In this document: piece after piece, positions 38,401 through 50,272 of the stretch
Layout: each line of letters starts with the position of its first letter
Position numbering within the stretch: the first letter of the stretch is position 1
Source of the DNA: Plicaturopsis crispa FD-325 SS-3
Lineage: Eukaryota; Basidiomycota; Agaricomycetes; Amylocorticiales; Amylocorticiaceae
Direction of reading: 5' to 3'
DNA: 64,000 bases
Assembly: GCA_000827205.1 (NCBI GenBank)
Contig: KN832563.1
Coordinates: 816,863 to 880,862, forward strand
Program-made: the position numbers and the translations under genes
Notes under the pieces: model-generated
What the model saw: only the letters and a program-made list of their open reading frames with translations
Told to the model about the DNA's origin: nothing
Databases searched by the model: none

Positions 38401-41160
38401 CGGTGTCTCTGTTTCGATATCCCCGCCACGAAAGCTTGCTATCGTTGGCCGTCGCAACGAGAGCGTCGAATCCTTACCACAGTTCCCTCGGCGCCCGACT
38501 CACCGTGCCAGACATAGTGTTGACACTCCCGGCTTGGCGCCGAAGGAGTCCATCCTTCGACGGGATGCCAGTCCGGACGGTCTGCCGTCTAACAGGCTCA
38601 TGCTTAGACGGAGTAGCAGCAAAGGCCCTCGCCCGAATGGTGTCTATATACCTCGATCTGACGATGCACGAGCTTCCCGAGATGATGTCGATGCCCCTGT
38701 ACCCTTTCCTCGTACAGTCTCTGGCGAGCATGCCACTCCTTCACCTACCCATGGTTCTTCGTCGGAAGACCGCCAAGGAGACGCCTCCAACGTCCCTCGT
38801 GGACCTCGTGGGCGCTTCCAAAGCGAAATCGAGGGAAGTAGTGCTCGGAGACGTGCTCGCCCGAATTCTTACGACGAATATGGGAACAAGCCACGGCGAA
38901 CGAGGTTTGAGAGCATGGTAAACCTAGGTGTAGGTGTAGGCGCAGGTAATGCGAGTGCGAGCGACCTGATGTCGAGGGACTCCCTTGACGGAAGCGCCGT
39001 TCGTCAGACCCTGATTGTGAGGGAAGAGGGCAAGCCCCCGACTAACTTTGTAGGGCTATCCCGCTTTTATACGTGTTCTGTAGACGCTAACGACCTGGAC
39101 TTCTTCTTAGCAACTTGGGAACTGCATCGGTCGCGGTCAATTTGGTTCTGTGTATCGGGCGTTAAACCTGAATACCGGCCAGATGGTCGCCGTAAAGCGT
39201 ATTCGTCTGGAAGGATTGAAAGAGGAAGAGGTTACACAGCTTATGCGGGAGGTTGATCTCGTCAAGAGTCTGTCGCACCCAAGCATCGTGAAGTATGAGG
39301 GGATGGCCAGGGACGAAAACACACTGAGCATCGTTCTCGAGTGAGTGCCAAGTTTCATTCGTGAGCTTCTGTCACTAATATCTACATTAGGTACGTGGAG
39401 AACGGCTCTTTGGGGCAAACTCTCAAAGCGTTTGGAAAGCTCAATGAGCGTCTCGTGGCGAGCTACGTGGTCAAGATTCTCGAGGGCCTCCACTATCTGC
39501 ATCAGAGCGACGTCGTGCACTGCGACCTCAAAGCTGCAAACATCCTCACTACTAAGCACGGCAACGTCAAACTGTCAGACTTCGGTGTGTCGCTGAACCT
39601 GCGGGCAATGGAACGCGAAATCAAGGACGTGGCTGGCACTCCGAACTGGATGGCTCCCGAGGTTATCGAGCTGAAGGGTGCCTCGACCAAATCCGACATA
39701 TGGTCACTGGCTTGTACGATCATCGAGCTGCTGACTGGAAGGCCCCCATACGGTGAAATTGCCAACAGTATGACTGGTGAGTTGGGCAAAAATCCTAGGT
39801 CGTGCGGTGGGCTTATATACGTTTCTCTAGTCATGTTTCGGATCGTCGAAGATGACATGCCTCCTATTCCGGAAGGGTGCTCTGAACTGCTCCAGAACTT
39901 CCTCAAGCTATGTTTCGACAAGGACCCGACCCAGCGGCCCAATGCCGAGACCCTTTTCGAGCACCAATGGCTGAAGACCAACTGGGGTCATCACAAGGTA
40001 CGCTCTGGTGAAGTGCTGTTGCATTCGACCCTCGCGAACTTCTTTCTCTGTTTTCAGGAGCTACGCCCGCAAGACAGCATTCCTTTCTTACGTCGCGTCA
40101 GCGCCGACCTCCAGAAGTCCGACGCCGTGCGCTTTCTCTCTCAAATTGACATGCCCGAATCCTCTTCCCCCGATCAGCTACCACGCCTCGATGACTTTGT
40201 CAGCGGCTCCCCTGGCAAAGTGGCTCGTCGTGTCTCCAATGGTCCGTCATCACCTAGAGGCATACCCGACAGCGACGCTATATCCCCTCGTGAGCACTCT
40301 TTCGTGAAGACCACTTTCAGCAAATGTAAGCCTTTCCAGTTTTGAGCACATTCTTACACTCCCGCTAACATCGTATCACAGCTATGACCTGCAGAGTATG
40401 CCTTCTGAGCGTGAAGAAAAGCGCTGTTCTGTGCGAACAGTGCAGCTTGATCGCGCATTCCAAGTGTGCTCACAACGCTCCGCCGACCTGCGATCTCCGT
40501 GCCCAATTACTTATGTACGCGCAGTACGCGGAGAAGGGAAACCAAGGTAGCCCGTATGGCAATCCCATGGACTTCCTTACCAGTCAGCAGAACATCCCGA
40601 CTAGCCCCACATCGGATACCTCTTTCGTGATCACGCCAAGGGCGAGCCTTGATGGCGCACCGCCACCTCCGACACCAGCACCAGCTGGAGTGGTCCACCC
40701 TCCCACCGCGTACAAGTTTATGGCAGCATTCAAACGGTCGCGGACATCGACCTCTCCGGAACGCAGCCAGGTGTCCTCCACATCACAATCCCAGGAACCC
40801 GCTAAAGACACGAATAAGATCAACAAGAAAAAATCGAAATCTGTCTTGAGGAAAACTGGAGGACGTCCTCACTCCCTGTCGAGTAATGCCAGCACCGCTC
40901 AAAACACTTCCAGTATGAGGAGTGCTGCAACTAGTCGCGAGGACGGGGGCAGGGTGTCAGCGTTATCAACCAACAGAGACAGTCATGGTCGTTTCTCTGG
41001 TGCTGATTCCGAGGCTCCCCCGTCGTCCGCTTTCTCTGGTGCTTCGTCTGCCCACGACGACGATGAGGGCTCCGTTCCCGGAGGGATGCCCACCGACACG
41101 CGACGGCACAAGCGACGCGAGCGCGACTCCAAATCCTCCGAAAAATGCAATATACAATAG
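35433..41160 (+). CDS. Cdc15/Cdc7/SepH-type septation kinase with CH domain and C-terminal C1-like zinc finger
   Basis: A STE-group kinase of the septation initiation/mitotic exit type. From the N-terminus: a long Ser/Pro/Arg-rich disordered region; a calponin-homology domain (LFGEAVRDGYVLCQVLNKLR, then PGSIARPNPREDGFVHTSNV, FLAACTSYGMTSDNLFHRDD); a second disordered region; and the kinase. Kinase marks are NCIGRGQFGSVYRALNLNTG, MVAVKRIRL, VVHCDLKAANILTTKHGNVK (with the HCD instead of HRD typical of Cdc7/SepH), LSDFGVSLNL and DVAGTPNWMAPEVIELKGAS. After a linker, a C1-like Cys/His cluster reads MTCRVCLLSVKKSAVLCEQC, then SLIAHSKCAHNAPPTC. The kinase exon is reached by an intron of about 60 bp ending at about 39108. 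Starts at 35433 or 35487 (MASHQRINSK) are both possible. The protein is about 1,700 residues. Confidence 0.88.
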
Positions 41161-41573
41161 TACATCTCTCTTCCTCTGCCTTCATCATCGCTAATTTCAT
41201 GAACTATTTCCTCGTCTCCTCACGTGTATTCATTATCGTCTTGCTCAACTTGCACAACTCATTTCCGCGGCACTGATACCAGTCACCTTTCTGTTCGGCA
41301 TATACATACACATATCTCTTGACCCCATTCTTATTGTTTCGGATCCGGGTTGGTTGGACATCTTAATATTCGACAAGTAGTTGACCAGTAGTTGACAGGT
41401 AGTATGCATATGTTGGCCATGCCCATTCGCTCATAAGTAGCATTCATGGCTTTTGTGGGTGAACAGGCGGACAATTATTTCCGTTTCATCTCCGTCAGAC
41501 TTCCGACTCGAATTATACCTCCGTTTTGCCTCCGTTCGAGCTTGGTTCAAGCAATTTAGCAGCGGCCACGACC
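41161..41573. other. Intergenic / promoter of epoxide hydrolase copy C
   Basis: 413 bp with no supported gene. Contains a short direct repeat (TAGTTGACCAGTAGTTGACAG near 41380). Confidence 0.4.
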
Positions 41574-43220
41574 ATGTCTCCTCCTCATGCGTTCAATAAA
41601 ATCCCTAATTCCTCCACTCGCACCATTCAACCAACGCCGTTCAAGCTTGCGGTGCCGGACTTGAAACTTGACGAATTCAAGACCCTCCTGAAACTCACAA
41701 AAGTTGCGGGGCCTACATATGAAGGATCGCAGCAAGATCGCAAGTATGGAGTGACCACCGAATGGGTCCAAAACGCGAAGAATACCTGGGAGACCAAATT
41801 CGACTGGTCAATATGTTCCTTTCAATAGTGAAACTGTTATTGAACACCCGTCTGACGATGTTCAATAAAGGCGCGCTCACGAGACGCATATCAACTCGTT
41901 TCCGCATTATACAGCCCCCCTTGTCGACGACGACGGCAAAGAGTACACGATTCATTTCGTGGGTGTGTTCTCTGAGAGGGCGGATGCCGTGCCGCTAGTA
42001 TTTCTGCATGGCTGGCCAGGTGCATATATGACTGCTAACAAATGCTTTACCGCGACCGTCTCACTGCAGATATATGTACAGGAAGCTTCCTAGAGTTCCT
42101 ACCTGCACTCTCCTTGTTGACCTCGGGGTACACCCCGGCGACGCTTCCATACCACGTTGTCGTTCCATCTCTCCCCGGCTATACGCTTTCCTCCAGCCCT
42201 CCGGTGGACAAGGATTTTACCACTCAGGATGCTGCCCGACTCATAGACCGGCTCATGGTCGGGCTGGGTTTCGGATCAGGCTACATTGCCCAGGGCGGCG
42301 ATATCGGTAGCAAGATCGGAAGGGCTTTGGGAGCCAAGTATCCAAGTTGCAAAGGTCCTGCCTGGGCGTTTTGTTACATCTACGTCGACACATACACTCA
42401 TTCCTTGTTTGCAATCCATACTCATAGCCCTGCATTGTGAGTATGACACATAACCTACGGGAAGATGGTCTGACACTATTCTATCTAGTAAATGTCTGCA
42501 ATATGCAGAAACCTGCCGGCATGGATGAGTCGTCACTAACAGATATCGAACGCGAGGGCCTCAAACGATCTGCCGCATTTTGGGCCACGGGCGGTGCGTA
42601 TGCCCTCGAGCATGCTACCAGGCCGAGTACCAGTGGAATTGTGCTCGCTAGCAATCCTGTAGCACTCCTCGCATGGTCGGTTGTTCAACATCAAATAGTC
42701 GCTGAGATGCGCCCTCTGACTATTGCTTAGGATCGGCGAGAAATTCTTAGACTGGTCGGACGAAGACCCTTCTCTTGATACTATCCTGGAATCGGTCACC
42801 TTGTACTGGTTCACCGATTCGATCGCCCACTGCATATGGCAATACCGCGAGGTAGACCGGCGTTCTTCTTCACGGCCCGGGTGATCATGCTCACGCGCTA
42901 TGGGTGTAGATGCTGACGCCAGGGAAGCCTGGCGCACACGACCATCCCGAATGGTACGTCAACAAACCGCTGGGTTTTTCGGCGTATCCGCGGGAACTTG
43001 TGTGTACACCAAGGAGCTGGGTTGCCACTACTGGAAATCTCGTATTCTATCGGGAGCATGACAAAGTACGCCGTCCCGCGAACCGTGGCTTTAAACACGT
43101 TGAGCTTCTAACTCTGTGCATAAGGGCGGGCACTTCGCAGCCCTGGAGAGGCCTGTTGAGTTCGTTCGAGACGTCCAGGAATTTGTGGGACAGGTTTGGC
43201 CTGTATCTGGAAATGCGTAA
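41574..43220 (+). CDS. Epoxide hydrolase (EHN type) copy C
   Basis: Same family as copies A, B and D but on the plus strand. Exon 1 encodes MSPPHAFNKIPNSSTRTIQP and the EHN block KLDEFKTLLKLTKVAGPTYE. Later exons give RAHETHINSFPHYTAPLVDD, LVFLHGWPG, LPYHVVVPSLPGYTLSSSPP, nucleophile Asp in AQGGDIGSKIG, ILESVTLYWFTDSIAHCIWQ, Glu in YPRELVCTPRSWV and His in GGHFAALERPVEFVRDVQEF; the end is VGQVWPVSGNA with stop at 43218-43220. All catalytic positions are present and no frameshift was seen. The exon following GSKIGRALGAKYPSCK is preceded by an intron of over 100 bp (about 42355-42490), longer than usual. It is followed tail-to-tail by the GH18 gene. Confidence 0.85.
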
Positions 43221-43471
43221 CGCCGCGGAAACGACGAAACGAACACGAGCCTACCGTGCATACTTTCCGGCCGGGCACACCGTGCTGAGTGACTTGTCGA
43301 CTAGTACCGACTACAGTATGCGATGCACAATAAATATATTCCAACCGATACAAACACAGACAACAGACAATACCAAATAAACAAATTGAGCGATCGTGCT
43401 TTGAACGATTGTGGCTTGAACGATTGAGGGGGGTAGGTGGCCTTGGGGATATGCATATCCCATTTTACAAC

Positions 43472-44914
43472 TTACTCGGGGAAGGCCGTTCCCCGGACAG
43501 TAGAGATCCAGTCTGCTGCAGCGTCAGGGAATTGCCAGACCATCGCGCCAGCATCTACGAGTAAAGGTGAGATACATATACAGAAAACAGAAACTGTGCA
43601 AAGGACTCACCCCATCCTTGGCTTTTGGCTGTTGCGAGGCACCCTGCGAGTGTGGCGGCGTCTACGTCTGATGTAATCGCATATTGTAAGTTCGTGTATA
43701 ATATCCAGTGAAAGGATGAAACACTCACAGCCATTGGTTGCGTCAGAGCCAGTCGCGGGTTTACCGATAACCAGCTTGGACTGGTCAACGCCAGCGGCCA
43801 CGATCTCGAAGAGAGACGATGCCGGCCAGGTGCTGGAAGAGGTGGTTAAGAGACCATCGCAGGTGGTGTACTCGGTGGTACCCTCTGAGACGATTCATGA
43901 GCACCAAGATAACAAAGCCGGTGAGAAAGGTGTCACGCACGATTGTAGAACTGGATGTTGTACCAGTCAATGAGGCTTCCGACCTGCTTTTCGACCTCCA
44001 AATAGCCGGTGGGGAACTTGGAGGCGGAGAACCACGGGGCGACAGCTAGGAAATCGGGTATTTTTGGTGACGAGGACTGTCAAATTTGGTATCGGGGAAC
44101 AGACTTACGCGCATGAGTGATGATGTATGTGCCCTGCGGGAGTTCAGCGCGCAGTGCTTGCGTGAAGGTCACGAGCCATGCCGTGCCTGTCCCTGCGTTC
44201 ATGGCCGCGAAGTCCTCGAAGTCGACATCGACACCTGATGTCATATGCATTAGATCATAGGGAACAAATTTCTAAAGCCTGTTGTTGTACCATCAAGATC
44301 GTACTGCTTGACCCAAGCCGCGATGGTTTGAGCAGTGGCAGTCGCATCGGCGCCGCTCGAAACAGGTGTGTCAGTCGAGCCTAAAGCATGCACACGTCAG
44401 GCTTATTTTTGCTATAAACAATCCATCGAACGAACCAAAGACTGAGACAACCAGGCTGATTCCAGCGGCTGCGTACTGAGTCTTGACGGCAGTACGCTGG
44501 TCAGCAGTAAGTGTCGTCCACTCTAGCGCCTGGTCCGCTGCTCCACTCGTGAGAAGGAAAGACAGCGCACTTTTGCGAATGAGTAAGATAATAGAAATAC
44601 TGAAACGCTATAAACGCTTACAAGACGTTGTACCCCTAGACAGTAAAATGAATATCGAGTTGGGCAGCAAGCATTTTTGAACGGCTGACCTTCAATTGGG
44701 AAGCATCGGGAGGGCCAGTCTCTCCACTAACCCACTTGTCACTATAGATAACCCAGTGCGGGGCCGTGGTTGCCTTCGATGACCGGGTGAGGATGTCGCG
44801 AGCCTTGTCGCCAAACCCGGCGAGAGAGTTCTCAACGGGAAGGGCTGCTACACTTCCTGCGCAGATAGCCGCGCAGAAAAATGCAGCGAGACGAGGGAAG
44901 CTGAAGGAAACCAT
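43472..44914 (-). CDS. Secreted GH18 chitinase-type glycoside hydrolase
   Basis: A family 18 enzyme expected to cut chitin-like beta-1,4-GlcNAc polymers or N-glycan cores outside the cell. A signal peptide (MVSFSFPRLAAFFCAAICAG) and a short propeptide-like stretch precede APHWVIYSDKWVSGETGPPD. The barrel follows: AGISLVVSVFGSTDTPVSSG, then the catalytic DGxDxDxE motif (DLDGVDVDFEDF; acid Glu codon at 44215-44217), and IDWYNIQFYN. The protein ends GAMVWQFPDAAADWISTVRG TAFPE, with the stop TTA at 43472-43474. Around 320 residues with about eight short introns; no carbohydrate-binding module is seen. The short form resembles basidiomycete single-domain GH18 enzymes, so an endo-beta-N-acetylglucosaminidase is an alternative. 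A TATA box and a Cre1-type site lie just upstream. Confidence 0.87.
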
Positions 44915-46253
44915 CCTGAAGTCGACCGGTGTGAAGGGGAGGGGAGGGGGCAGTAGCTGGAGCGGAAGCTGAGAAAATAAGCACAGTTAGGCCCCGCCTT
45001 TATACCCCTCCATACCCTTCATCGAAATCGACTCCCGATAATGCAATTGTGATAGACATGTGCATGGTTACAGCGCAATTGCGCAATGGCTCGAGGAAGA
45101 CCTATGAAAATAGATGGGCACATGGACTCCTGGGGCACGGACGAGTGCGCTCTCGGGCTTGAAGATGGATACCTCCCAGATTTTCTCGATTATTGGCCAT
45201 CCTTGAGCAGAATAGGATGAACAATCGAGATCGATGGCCTGCGGAATTGCCAAAATATACAGGCCAAGGCTTGCTCGGGAGAGCCATGTGTGCACGGGAA
45301 GCATCAATTCATGTCTGAGAGATACTGGCCATGCAGGATAATGTCGCAGCGCCCAGGAAGCACGGTGTGCCCATGAGGCCGGAGGGCAAGACAGACAGCC
45401 TCTAGCCCCGCGACGAAACAATGTCGATATCGTGGGTCTGATTCTGACGGAGCATCAGATGCCACAAAGAGGGGGGGCTTGCGATCTGGGTCGGGCATTC
45501 GAGCAGACATAGTGGCCATCTCGAACTACCGTGCATCCGTGCATAGAGCCAAGTTGTGCTCAGAGTTGATTGAGACATGTGTATGGGTCCCACACAAGGC
45601 CTCCGTATATTGGCGTCGCTGCGTAGTACGCTCTGCGCAGCAAGCGTTGTCGTATAGTCGGTGCGCGGGGGCTGGGAAAAGAGAAACTGGACCATGAGGT
45701 CGCGCCTAGGGTACACAAAGAAAATTTCTCAGGCATACCTTGGAGGGTGTACAGATGTGGCGATGGCGAGACATGTACGGACGTACGGCATGTCAGTCGA
45801 AGATGCTTGCGTGTACTTGTGCGCACGCGAACACAGATGGTGAACTCGGGACCGAGAAAATAGGATCTGTATTACCGTTTATCGATTTTATCCATGTAGA
45901 CCTCGGAGTTCAATCAAGAGTCAATCCGGGGTGCGCTCGAGGTCAACGGCATCTTGCCGCTGTATATCGCGCATTGTCAAAACGGCCGAGGGTCAGAAGG
46001 TGAGGGATCCTCATGGACATGAGTGATTGAGAAGTACCTCACTTTAGAAGCAGTTGAGAACAAGATAAGGCGGCTTATAGACGAGGAGAGCAGGATATAG
46101 GTATGTGAACAACAAGTGATCCTAGTACTGTGGCAGGCCGCCGCAAGGGGATAGAGCGCTTCAAATTCGAGTATTTCCCATCTGCAGCGCTCATTCAAGC
46201 TTGATCTAAGCAGAGCAGAGCATTTATCATCTTGCATACGACCCTCTGACGCT
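44915..46253. other. 1.34-kb region between divergent GH18 and DUF952-like genes
   Basis: Only the GH18 core promoter is recognised here. Several open frames of 60-115 codons overlap on both strands (for example minus 45402-45716), but none shows a domain, a protein-like pattern or a good exon structure. Confidence 0.4.
44992..45004 (-). promoter_or_regulatory. TATA box abutting a Cre1-type site upstream of the GH18 gene
   Basis: On the minus strand this reads TATAAAGGCGGGG: a TATA box immediately followed by GCGGGG (SYGGRG consensus), about 80-90 bp upstream of the GH18 start codon. The spacing suits a core promoter; repression by glucose is inferred. Confidence 0.55.
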
Positions 46254-46655
46254 ATGTCGAAACCGACTTACATCTACAAGCTCATCCCTTCATCTGCCCC
46301 GCCGCCCACGCCGCTGCCCGACGCGCTGCCCGTCAGTGGCATCGACCAGTCGTCCGGCTTCATACACCTGTCCACGGCTCCGCAGGTCCCGCAGACGCTC
46401 AAGTTCTTCTTCGCAGATGAGCCCCTCGTCTACGTCGCACGCCTTGTATACGACAATGTAGAGAAAGACATCAAGTGGGAGGATCCCAAGGCAGAGGTCT
46501 GCGGTCCCCGGGGCGGCGAGGGCATGTTCCCCCATCTGTACAATGGGCTGAAACTAGGAAGCGAGCAAATCGATAGCGTCGCAACATGGGAGAAGGGGGA
46601 AGGCTGGGACACGGCGCTGAAGAAAGCAGAAGAAGAGAAATGGCTCGTGTATTAG
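46254..46655 (+). CDS. DUF952-family small protein
   Basis: An intronless protein of 133 residues of the DUF952 family, small globular proteins of unknown biochemical role found in bacteria and fungi. Family marks are the opening KPTYIYKLIPSS, the stretch SSGFIHLSTAPQVPQTLKFF, LVYVARLVYDNVEKDIKWED and GEGMFPHLYNGL near the end of the domain. The length equals the whole family domain and the start is the only sensible ATG. It has no signal peptide or membrane helix and is likely cytosolic. It lies on the opposite strand to the membrane-protein gene that follows, so the two are convergent. Confidence 0.82.
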   Translation: MSKPTYIYKLIPSSAPPPTPLPDALPVSGIDQSSGFIHLSTAPQVPQTLKFFFADEPLVYVARLVYDNVEKDIKWEDPKAEVCGPRGGEGMFPHLYNGLKLGSEQIDSVATWEKGEGWDTALKKAEEEKWLVY

Positions 46656-46884
46656 TCGATCGCTCACAAGTTGGTGAGCGACGAGCCTGTGTCTCTAAAT
46701 CGTGATCGCACGACGCTGAGATCCTTATGTTTCGCTATGCAGATCACTTGAAGATTTCTAGTCTATGTAATTGTACAGATCGTACGGAGAGCAGACCGTC
46801 ACCGGAATTTCACAGGCATCGCATGGCTGATTTTGCAAGTGGTGTAATGGGAAATCATAGATGTCCATCCTATTACTTGATCGT

Positions 46885-48383
46885 CTACGCCTCCTCGGCC
46901 TGCGAGGTAGAGCGAGTAGGTATCGGTAATCGTGGGTTTGTTTGACCAACAGACCCGCTGTAGGGGTATTTAAACGAGTCCTCATTGTCAGTGGACGCGT
47001 CCGTGGAGGGTTGTATGTTGGACATGTGCACGGACGCCCCCCGAGGCGGCGAAAATACGATAGAGTTGGTCGTGAAGCGACTCGTGACGTCTGTCGAAAA
47101 TGCGCGCCCTTCTGCGACTCGAATGATAATGAGAAGCTGCGCGATGCCCTGCAAAATCGACGTCAGGTCAGGTCGTCGTTTGAGTAGGTTGCAGTGTAAC
47201 GCCCTGCTTACTTGGACGTGACTTATCGACAAGAAGATGAGGTTCGATATGTTTGAATGTACCGCAAACGAGACGATGAAGATGATGCCGAGAACCGAGT
47301 ACATAGCTGCACTCTCGATGATCATCGCCGCAATGGAAGTGTAGCATTCTGAGTGTTCCCGTCCAAGCGCCTCTCTGTAAAGGGCTTTAGGGAATTGGAG
47401 TATTGTTAAATTGCATTGGGACATACCTGATCTGATTACGCATGGCGACGAGGCGTCCTGTGACAAGGAACGTGTAGACGATGTTGGTACCAACGGAAAG
47501 CACCAAGTATGCTAGCTGAATATCGATCTGGGGCGAAATTGTCAATAAGACGCGACCGCGGCAGAGAAAATGAGCACTGACATCATAGAACACGGCACCC
47601 TTCGACTCGGTCATGACGACGATAGCCATGGCTATATGTAGGTTAGCTAATGTAGCTCGTACACACAAGGCTATACTCACCAACGTAGGCAAGAAACAGG
47701 GTACTCATGCCACCCACAACAAACGGTTGCCAATTCCAGACAATGCTGTAAATATTACATGTCAATAGGGTGCCCTGTATCGAAGATAGAGGGCAAACTA
47801 ACAAGCAGCGGTGAAGCTGGTCGACAAAGCATATTAGATGTATAGATCCGAACGAGGACTAACGGCGAGCTTACAAGCAATGCCTCCATAAACCACTCCA
47901 TTAGATAGTAGCTGTGCATCGAGTGCGTCAGTTATGCCCACACTACAACACGAGAGCAACACGTACCTGTCCAATGCCAGCCGATTTATCCAGTAGTTCA
48001 ACTCCAGGTTTATTAATGCAGGCGGGCCGCCAGGTGCATTGCGCAGGTCGATCCATATCATCTGCGTGTATTTTGCATTTGCGGCAAACCCAATTGTCGC
48101 GAGTATGAACGTGATGACGACATAAACCACCAGTATCGTCCGGCGATCTGCTACTGGAAGGCCGGAGCGTTTTTCGGTGCGCAATAGTGCGCGTAGAGCT
48201 TGGATGGTAAGCAGGAAGAATATACCTGCATGTTTGTATGTGTGATAAAAATAGTCAGAAAAATCCGGCAGTTTCGGGGGGCCAACGAGGCAAAAACGCA
48301 CCGTACGATACACCTGCTAGTAGTTCACCGTTCAGACGCGACCTTTCCAACCATAAATCCGTATCTGGCGTCCACGAAGACAT
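46885..48383 (-). CDS. Seven-helix fungal membrane protein of unknown function
   Basis: A basidiomycete-type multi-pass protein with about seven predicted helices and a cytosolic Ser/Thr-rich tail. The start gives MSSWTPDTDLWLERSRLNGE. Helices include IFFLLTIQALRALL, RTILVVYVVITFILATIGFA, IVWNWQPFVVGGMSTLFLAY, IDIQLAYLVLSVGTNIVYTF, IAAMIIESAAMYSVLGIIFI and VQGIAQLLIIIRVAEGRAFS. The tail (SIVFSPPRGASVHMSNIQPS) is polar and ends PIPTRSTSQAEEA. Such proteins occur as large lineage-specific families in mushrooms and have been likened to receptors, but no ligand or G-protein link can be seen here. It has about seven short introns; the N-terminal exon order was checked from 48383 downwards. No conserved catalytic motif is present. 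Confidence 0.72.
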
Positions 48384-49255
48384 GGCAAGAGAGCTGAGGG
48401 AAGAGACACGTAGCGCCGGGGTGTGAAGTCTCGTTAAGTATAAGACGTCCCTTCGCCGTCAGCTCCGTGGAGACACCAAGGGCCAGGTGTTCTCCGATCT
48501 CGATTCCAGAAAATTGCCAGGAGGTTCCGCTGTAAAATATCCGTGGATCAAGATCTTCTTGATGAAAGTTGCAGCAGTGCACGCCAAGCGACATGCAGCA
48601 GGGCTAGTCGCGATCATGCATATCTGATTACATCGTTTGAGCGTAACGGAAAGGAGTAATGGGTTGCGCTTGTTAACGTAGACGCTGCTGAGGCGCATAT
48701 GTTTTCAGAGTTGTAGATTGGTTGTAGACTGCTGTGGGCTTGGGGTTATCACCAGGAACATACGCTGACGGCGATTGCCGACAGCCTTGCAGTTGCACGC
48801 AAAACATTTTGTTTTTTTTGCTGTTACACCGCACCTTCAGCTCTTCGCTTGAAAGTGGAATGGCCCTTCCAGACATACTGCGATGCCAGTAGCAAGGTGT
48901 CAGCGCTTTTCGCGTGGCGGTTGTGCGGTAACGTACTTACCGCAAATGAGCTGTGGCAGTGTAAAGGGTATGCTCGCACTGGATAGTTAAGCGCAGATAC
49001 GCCGTTTGGACCGTGGCACCTAGGAGCAGACCGTGGAATCCAATCGACCTAAGGGGTTGGATAGGGTGAATGAAAGCGTTAAGTCGAGCCTCACAGCCGC
49101 AGGCACTGATTGAGTTCATCTGTTGGCTATTCAGAAAGAACGTCACGGTAAGCCTCGGGGGTCAAGAGCAGTGCCATACAAATCTGTAGACTGCAGTACT
49201 TGGTACAAAAACGCTGTTTGAGTTTATGGATGTCGATATAGTGGCGAGGGTACAT
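48384..49255. other. Gene-poor region upstream of the membrane-protein gene
   Basis: 872 bp containing the promoter of the seven-helix protein gene and the 3' flank of the NTF2-like gene. Short open frames on the minus strand (48325-48876) show no domain; nothing else recognised. Confidence 0.4.
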
Positions 49256-49777
49256 TCATTTCTGTTCCGACGCCTGGGAAAATCATGTCAGTTAATAGGC
49301 AAGGGCAGACAATTGAATGCCTACCTTCTTCTGCTCTTCCACCAGTTTTCCTACTCGGGCCAGGTACGCTGCTCCAGAGTCTGCCCAAATCTGATAGTTG
49401 GTGACTTTCAGATCCTCGTCGAAATCAAGCATGTACGCGAACGTCTCGTCCCAGCTCTCTTGGGTACTCGTCCAGGTGAAGCGGCCTTTGCCCTTCACGC
49501 ACACTTTCCGCACCTCTGTGTCCACCGTCCACTCCGAGAAGCTCATGTTCTGGTAGCTGAGCACGGAGCCAATGATCCCGATGTACCTCCTGATCTCTGC
49601 GTCACCAGTGAATTTACGGCCAAGGAATGGCGCGAGCGACGGGTCGCCGTACTCGATCGCGGTGGGCTGGTGCGTGGTAGAGAAGTGGGAAAGGAGCGTG
49701 TCGAGATCTGTTCCTGAAGCAAAGTCGGCGCAAAGAGCCTGTGCGGCCTTCAGCAGCTGGGCTCTGGACAAAGTCAT
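49256..49777 (-). CDS. NTF2/SnoaL-like small protein
   Basis: A protein of about 155 residues with the alpha+beta cone pattern of the NTF2/SnoaL superfamily. It starts MTLSRAQLLKAAQALCADFA; helices are followed by PFLGRKFTGDAEIRRYIGII and strands MSFSEWTVDTEVRKVCVKGK GRFTW and AYMLDFDEDLKVTNYQIWAD. Related fungal proteins are usually annotated only as hypothetical; family members include polyketide cyclases and ring isomerases, but no catalytic set can be assigned here. A single intron (about 49273-49324) splits off a tiny last exon encoding ASEQK, giving the stop at 49256-49258; without splicing the frame would end VGIQLSALAY. A TATAAAGG on the minus strand near 49861-49868 lies about 90 bp upstream of the start. 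Confidence 0.7.
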
Positions 49778-50272
49778 GTCTGCAGGTGGGTGTCTTTTGG
49801 ATACGAATGTGGGGGTTCAGTGGTCGAAAGAAAATGTCCAGCCCGCAGCAACTTACTTGCCTTTATACTGAATCCCGCATGATCGTTTTTGGCGTCGGGC
49901 AATCCGTTTACCTCAACGCCCTGGCTAGTGCGGCCATGATAGTGGGTGGCGTGCTATAGCGCGTTTCTCATAGCTAGGTCCTGTGCGGGCTAGCGCACTA
50001 CTGCAGTTCCCCCGTGAAAACACGAGTGTCTTGTTGTCTCTTTGTGGCATGCCAGTATCTGTGAGCCCGCCAGTGCACGGAATCAAGTTGGAACCAAGTC
50101 CGAATTGCCGATTTTACGGAATTTCATGTGTATACTCGAGGCAGCGCGAGGCATCTTTCTTTCTTTCTGCCTTTATGTAACCTCTGCCGCCTTCATATAT
50201 AAAGGCTGAGCGCAGTACCTTTCTTCATGACCTCGCTGTATAAAGTCTGATCTGCCCCTACCGACTTGCAAG
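49778..50272. promoter_or_regulatory. Divergent promoter region with TATA boxes on both sides
   Basis: 495 bp between divergent genes. A minus-strand TATAAAGG near 49861-49868 serves the NTF2-like gene, and TATATAAAG at about 50197-50205 lies some 70 bp before the coiled-coil gene's ATG. Confidence 0.5.

Noticed and set aside
37636-38457. 273-codon open frame on the minus strand inside the septation kinase gene
   Set aside because: It lies antisense to a GC-rich coding exon whose plus frame carries the CH/kinase protein; its composition is low-complexity and mirrors the plus codons.
45068-45826. Possible gene in overlapping minus-strand frames between the GH18 and DUF952-like genes
   Set aside because: Three frames of similar length overlap on both strands, none with domain-like sequence or convincing splice structure.
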